The position numbers and the translations under genes are program-made. The notes beneath the pieces are model-generated. The model did not search any database. It was given only the letters and a program-made list of their open reading frames with translations, and had not been told where the DNA came from. Positions 62,024 to 64,000 of a stretch of DNA of 64,000 nt are shown here, piece after piece. Numbering within the stretch: position 1 is the first letter of the stretch; each line of letters starts with the position of its first letter. The stretch comes from Hyalangium gracile (lineage in GTDB: Bacteria > Myxococcota > Myxococcia > Myxococcales > Myxococcaceae), in assembly GCF_020103725.1 (NCBI RefSeq), contig NZ_JAHXBG010000004.1, positions 493,723 to 557,722 of the forward strand, read 5' to 3'.

Positions 62024-63235
62024 ATGAGCCGATTCACGCGACGCTCCCTGCTCGGAGCCGCGCTGGCGGGGACTGCCGGGACGCTGCTTCCCGGACAGGT
62101 GTCGGCCTGGGAAGGCCCTCTGGGTTCCTCACCGCGCCAGTACGTCGTGAACATCCTGCTCTGGGGTGGGCTCGATGGTGTCCTCACGGTGGATCCCAAG
62201 GACGCCTCCGCCACCGGCCACCGCATCGAGCCCGGCTATCGCCCGGACGAGCGGCTGGCTGGCACGCACCGCCTGTTCGGTCCGCTCGCGGGAGGGCTGA
62301 TCCGGCATGACACCGACCTGTGCCTCGTCCACGGCGTGCGGACGGACACCGTGTCGCACCCCCTCGGTGTGCGCTTCGTGCAGCGCGGGCGGGTGAAGGC
62401 TCCCGCCAGTGGGCCCTGGCTGGGCGAGCTGCTCGGCGCCTCGCTCCCAGGGGATGCCCCCATTCCTCACCTGGCGCTCGGACAGTCGCCGGAGGACTTC
62501 GGCTCCGAGGACGGCCTCGAGTCCGCCATCGTCTCCACGGAGCTGCTCCAGGCGCTGCTGGATCCCCGGGCACGAGCGGAGCAACTCGGGGCCTGGCTCC
62601 GCTCGCGCGCACAGGGGTCGGAGGATGCGCTCGGTCGGCTCGTGGCCACGGCGGAGCACCAGCCGCGGTTCCAGGATCCGGTGCTGGGCCCTCAGCTCCA
62701 GCTCGCGCTCCAGGCCCTCCAGGGCAACTTCGCCAGGGCCATCACCGTCTCCACCGCTTCGCTTCACCTCGATGCGCACCAGGAGCACCTGGCGCTCCAG
62801 CGGCGCCGGCTCGTGCCCGCGCTGGAGGACGTCGCGCGCTTCCTCGATGCGCTGAAGTCGGTGCGCACCGAGCACGGCTCGCTATTCGAGCGGACGACGG
62901 TCGTCCTCGGCAGCGAGTTCGGCCGGGCGCCCACCTACGGCACCTCGAGCGGCAAGGAGCACTGGCCCGAGAGCAGCTGGGTGCTCGCCGGCCGGGGCAT
63001 CCGGGGCGGGGCAACCGTGGGTGACACGGGCCTGGAGCTCCGGGGCCTGCCGATCGACTACCGCACGGGCCGTCCGACAGGGGACCAGCGCCGCCCGGTG
63101 CTCATCGACGCGCTCTCGGCGACGCTGCTCCACATTGCCAGCCCGGGCTCCACGGGCCATGGGTTCCGCTCGGAGGACGTCCTGCGGTGCGCCCTGGCCG
63201 AGCCGTCCGCCGCCTGGCGCCAGGCGATCTCCTGA
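62024..63235 (+). CDS. DUF1501-family protein with Tat signal
   Basis: The 403-residue exported protein begins SRFTRRSLLGAALAGTAGTLLPGQVSA, a twin-arginine signal. The rest matches DUF1501 (alkaline-phosphatase-like fold): YVVNILLWGGLDGVLTVDP, LCLVHGVRTDTVSHPLGVRFVQRG, ERTTVVLGSEFGRAPTYGTSSGKEHWPESSWVLAGRGIRGG and a closing DALSATLLHIASPG. Metal-binding Asp/His residues of the phosphatase fold are visible in these motifs. In other bacteria a DUF1800 gene usually sits beside it; none is seen. Confidence 0.87.
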   Translation: MSRFTRRSLLGAALAGTAGTLLPGQVSAWEGPLGSSPRQYVVNILLWGGLDGVLTVDPKDASATGHRIEPGYRPDERLAGTHRLFGPLAGGLIRHDTDLCLVHGVRTDTVSHPLGVRFVQRGRVKAPASGPWLGELLGASLPGDAPIPHLALGQSPEDFGSEDGLESAIVSTELLQALLDPRARAEQLGAWLRSRAQGSEDALGRLVATAEHQPRFQDPVLGPQLQLALQALQGNFARAITVSTASLHLDAHQEHLALQRRRLVPALEDVARFLDALKSVRTEHGSLFERTTVVLGSEFGRAPTYGTSSGKEHWPESSWVLAGRGIRGGATVGDTGLELRGLPIDYRTGRPTGDQRRPVLIDALSATLLHIASPGSTGHGFRSEDVLRCALAEPSAAWRQAIS

Positions 63236-63368
63236 CGCCTCGCGCGAGCGCTCTCCAAGCCTGAAGAAGCCTCTTCGCGACTCCCGACAGAGGCTGCTCC
63301 ACCTGAAAGGGCAGAGGAACTGGCTCGCCCCAGCGTCCGGTCCGCCCTGCTGCCGGGCAGATTTTGGC

Positions 63369-63439
63369 CGAACTGGTCTGCTTGTCATACCAGTTGGGTA
63401 CCGGTTCGCCCGCACCCTGGCCGAACTGGTCTGCTTGTG
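63369..63439. repeat. Dispersed repeat, copy C, with an extra half copy
   Basis: In reverse orientation to copies A and B, it has AACTGGT (63371-63377) / ACCAGTT (63389-63395) and the GGTACCGGTTCGC stretch, followed by a second GAACTGGTCTGCTTGT (63423-63438). It lies about 90 bases upstream of the transposase gene. Confidence 0.7.
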
Positions 63440-63526
63440 AGCCTGTCGAAATAAGCTGTAGGGTAACGTAGGAGGTAGGTAACAAGGGGATCGACTTGGA
63501 AGGTAGGGCGTGGTTGGAAGGCGGGT

Positions 63527-64000
63527 GTGAACGAGCCGAGCAAGACGCCGAAGCGAGCGCGAGGGGTGCCGGAGACGCAGCAGAGGGGATTTGGCTTCGA
63601 GGCGGAAGCCAGCCAGCGGCCGCAGCCTGCAGGCGCCGGGGGAGTGAGGTTCCAGCAGGGCCAGAGGCGGATGTTCATTGGAGAAGAGCCGCTGGAGCAG
63701 TACCTGGAGCGCAGTGGGCTGAAGGCGGCGGTAGAGCTCAAGAAGTGGCTGGAGCAGTTGGACTTCAGCGCGCTGGAGCAAGGTTACAAGCCGGGAGGCC
63801 GGCCGCCGATGCACCCGCGGGTGCTGCTGGGGCTGATTGTGTATGGCATCCACCTGAAGCAGTGGTCGCTGAGGGAGTTGGAGCAGTTGGCGGTGAGGGA
63901 CGTGGGGGCGTGGTGGGTGTGTAATGGGCTGCAGCCGGACCACAGCACGCTGGGCAAGTTCCTGGTGCGGCACGAGGCGGTGCTCAGCGAGCAGTGGTTC
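63527..64000 (+). mobile_element. IS1182-family transposase, N-terminal part, cut by window end
   Basis: The frame from GTG 63527 is open to the last base (158 codons). After an Arg/Gln-rich start it reads MFIGEEPLEQYLERSGL, DFSALEQGYKPGGRPPMHPRVLLGLIVYGIHLKQWSLRELEQLAVRDVGAWWVCNGLQPDHSTLGKFLVRHEAVL. This is the DUF772-type N-terminal domain of IS1182 transposases; the DDE catalytic residues lie beyond the window. Confidence 0.9.

Overview
The window is GC-rich DNA with dense, mostly short operons. It encodes many lipoproteins, Tat substrates, one Ser/Thr kinase plus a kinase-less derivative, a MopE-like Cys/Asp repeat protein, a caspase-like lipoprotein and an Omp85-type barrel. This content points to a myxobacterium of the Cystobacterineae (Archangium/Cystobacter/Hyalangium-like). 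That is an inference from gene content; no rRNA or other marker gene lies in the window.

Layout. 1-3.2 kb: a nucleoside-phosphorylase/HEAT protein running off the left edge, then a lipoprotein HNH nuclease overlapping a DUF4265 gene (possible toxin/immunity pair). 3.4-9.6 kb: Ser/Thr kinase, secreted NHL-type propeller, broken discoidin-like ORF, secreted c-haem protein, ArsR/SRPBCC pair. 9.6-14.5 kb: an operon of ECF sigma, zinc-type anti-sigma, caspase-like lipoprotein with an EF-hand loop and a C-terminal beta-barrel-like region, and an Asp-rich lipoprotein, with another Asp-rich lipoprotein divergent from it. 14.5-21.3 kb: assorted small enzymes and secreted proteins around a patch of gene remnants (17.6-18.9 kb). 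21.5-23.8 kb: an ECF41 sigma factor/carboxymuconolactone decarboxylase pair with two matching promoters, a group II intron RT fragment and a VOC gene; base use suggests import.

23.8-33.6 kb: NGL-repeat lipoprotein, cupin, TPR protein, a fused ethanolamine ammonia-lyase EutB-EutC carrying a twin-arginine signal, a membrane-anchored unknown, a PD40 propeller and a LytS/LytT two-component pair. 33.8-45.6 kb: an unrecognised 1295-residue protein, a BASS transporter coupled to an N-acyl-D-amino-acid deacylase, a P460-like cytochrome, an Omp85 barrel, a Tat alpha/beta hydrolase divergent from a TetR repressor, and a MopE-like protein. 46-52.8 kb: GST/HxlR divergent pair, FecR protein, and biotin genes bioB-bioF-bioD followed by a small unknown ORF and a class I/II aminotransferase. 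52.8-63.2 kb: an orphan ABC-type binding lipoprotein with a TPR partner, pckG, an SLC13 transporter, a GvpU-like protein, MiaE-like hydroxylase, GNAT, an AgmX/PglI-type protein and a DUF1501 Tat protein. The right edge holds an IS1182-type transposase, cut by the window.

A dispersed repeat of about 60 bp with an internal inverted repeat occurs three times. It sits at the break of an AAA ATPase remnant, beside the cupin gene, and next to the transposase, so it marks likely sites of rearrangement. No rRNA, tRNA or CRISPR array was seen.
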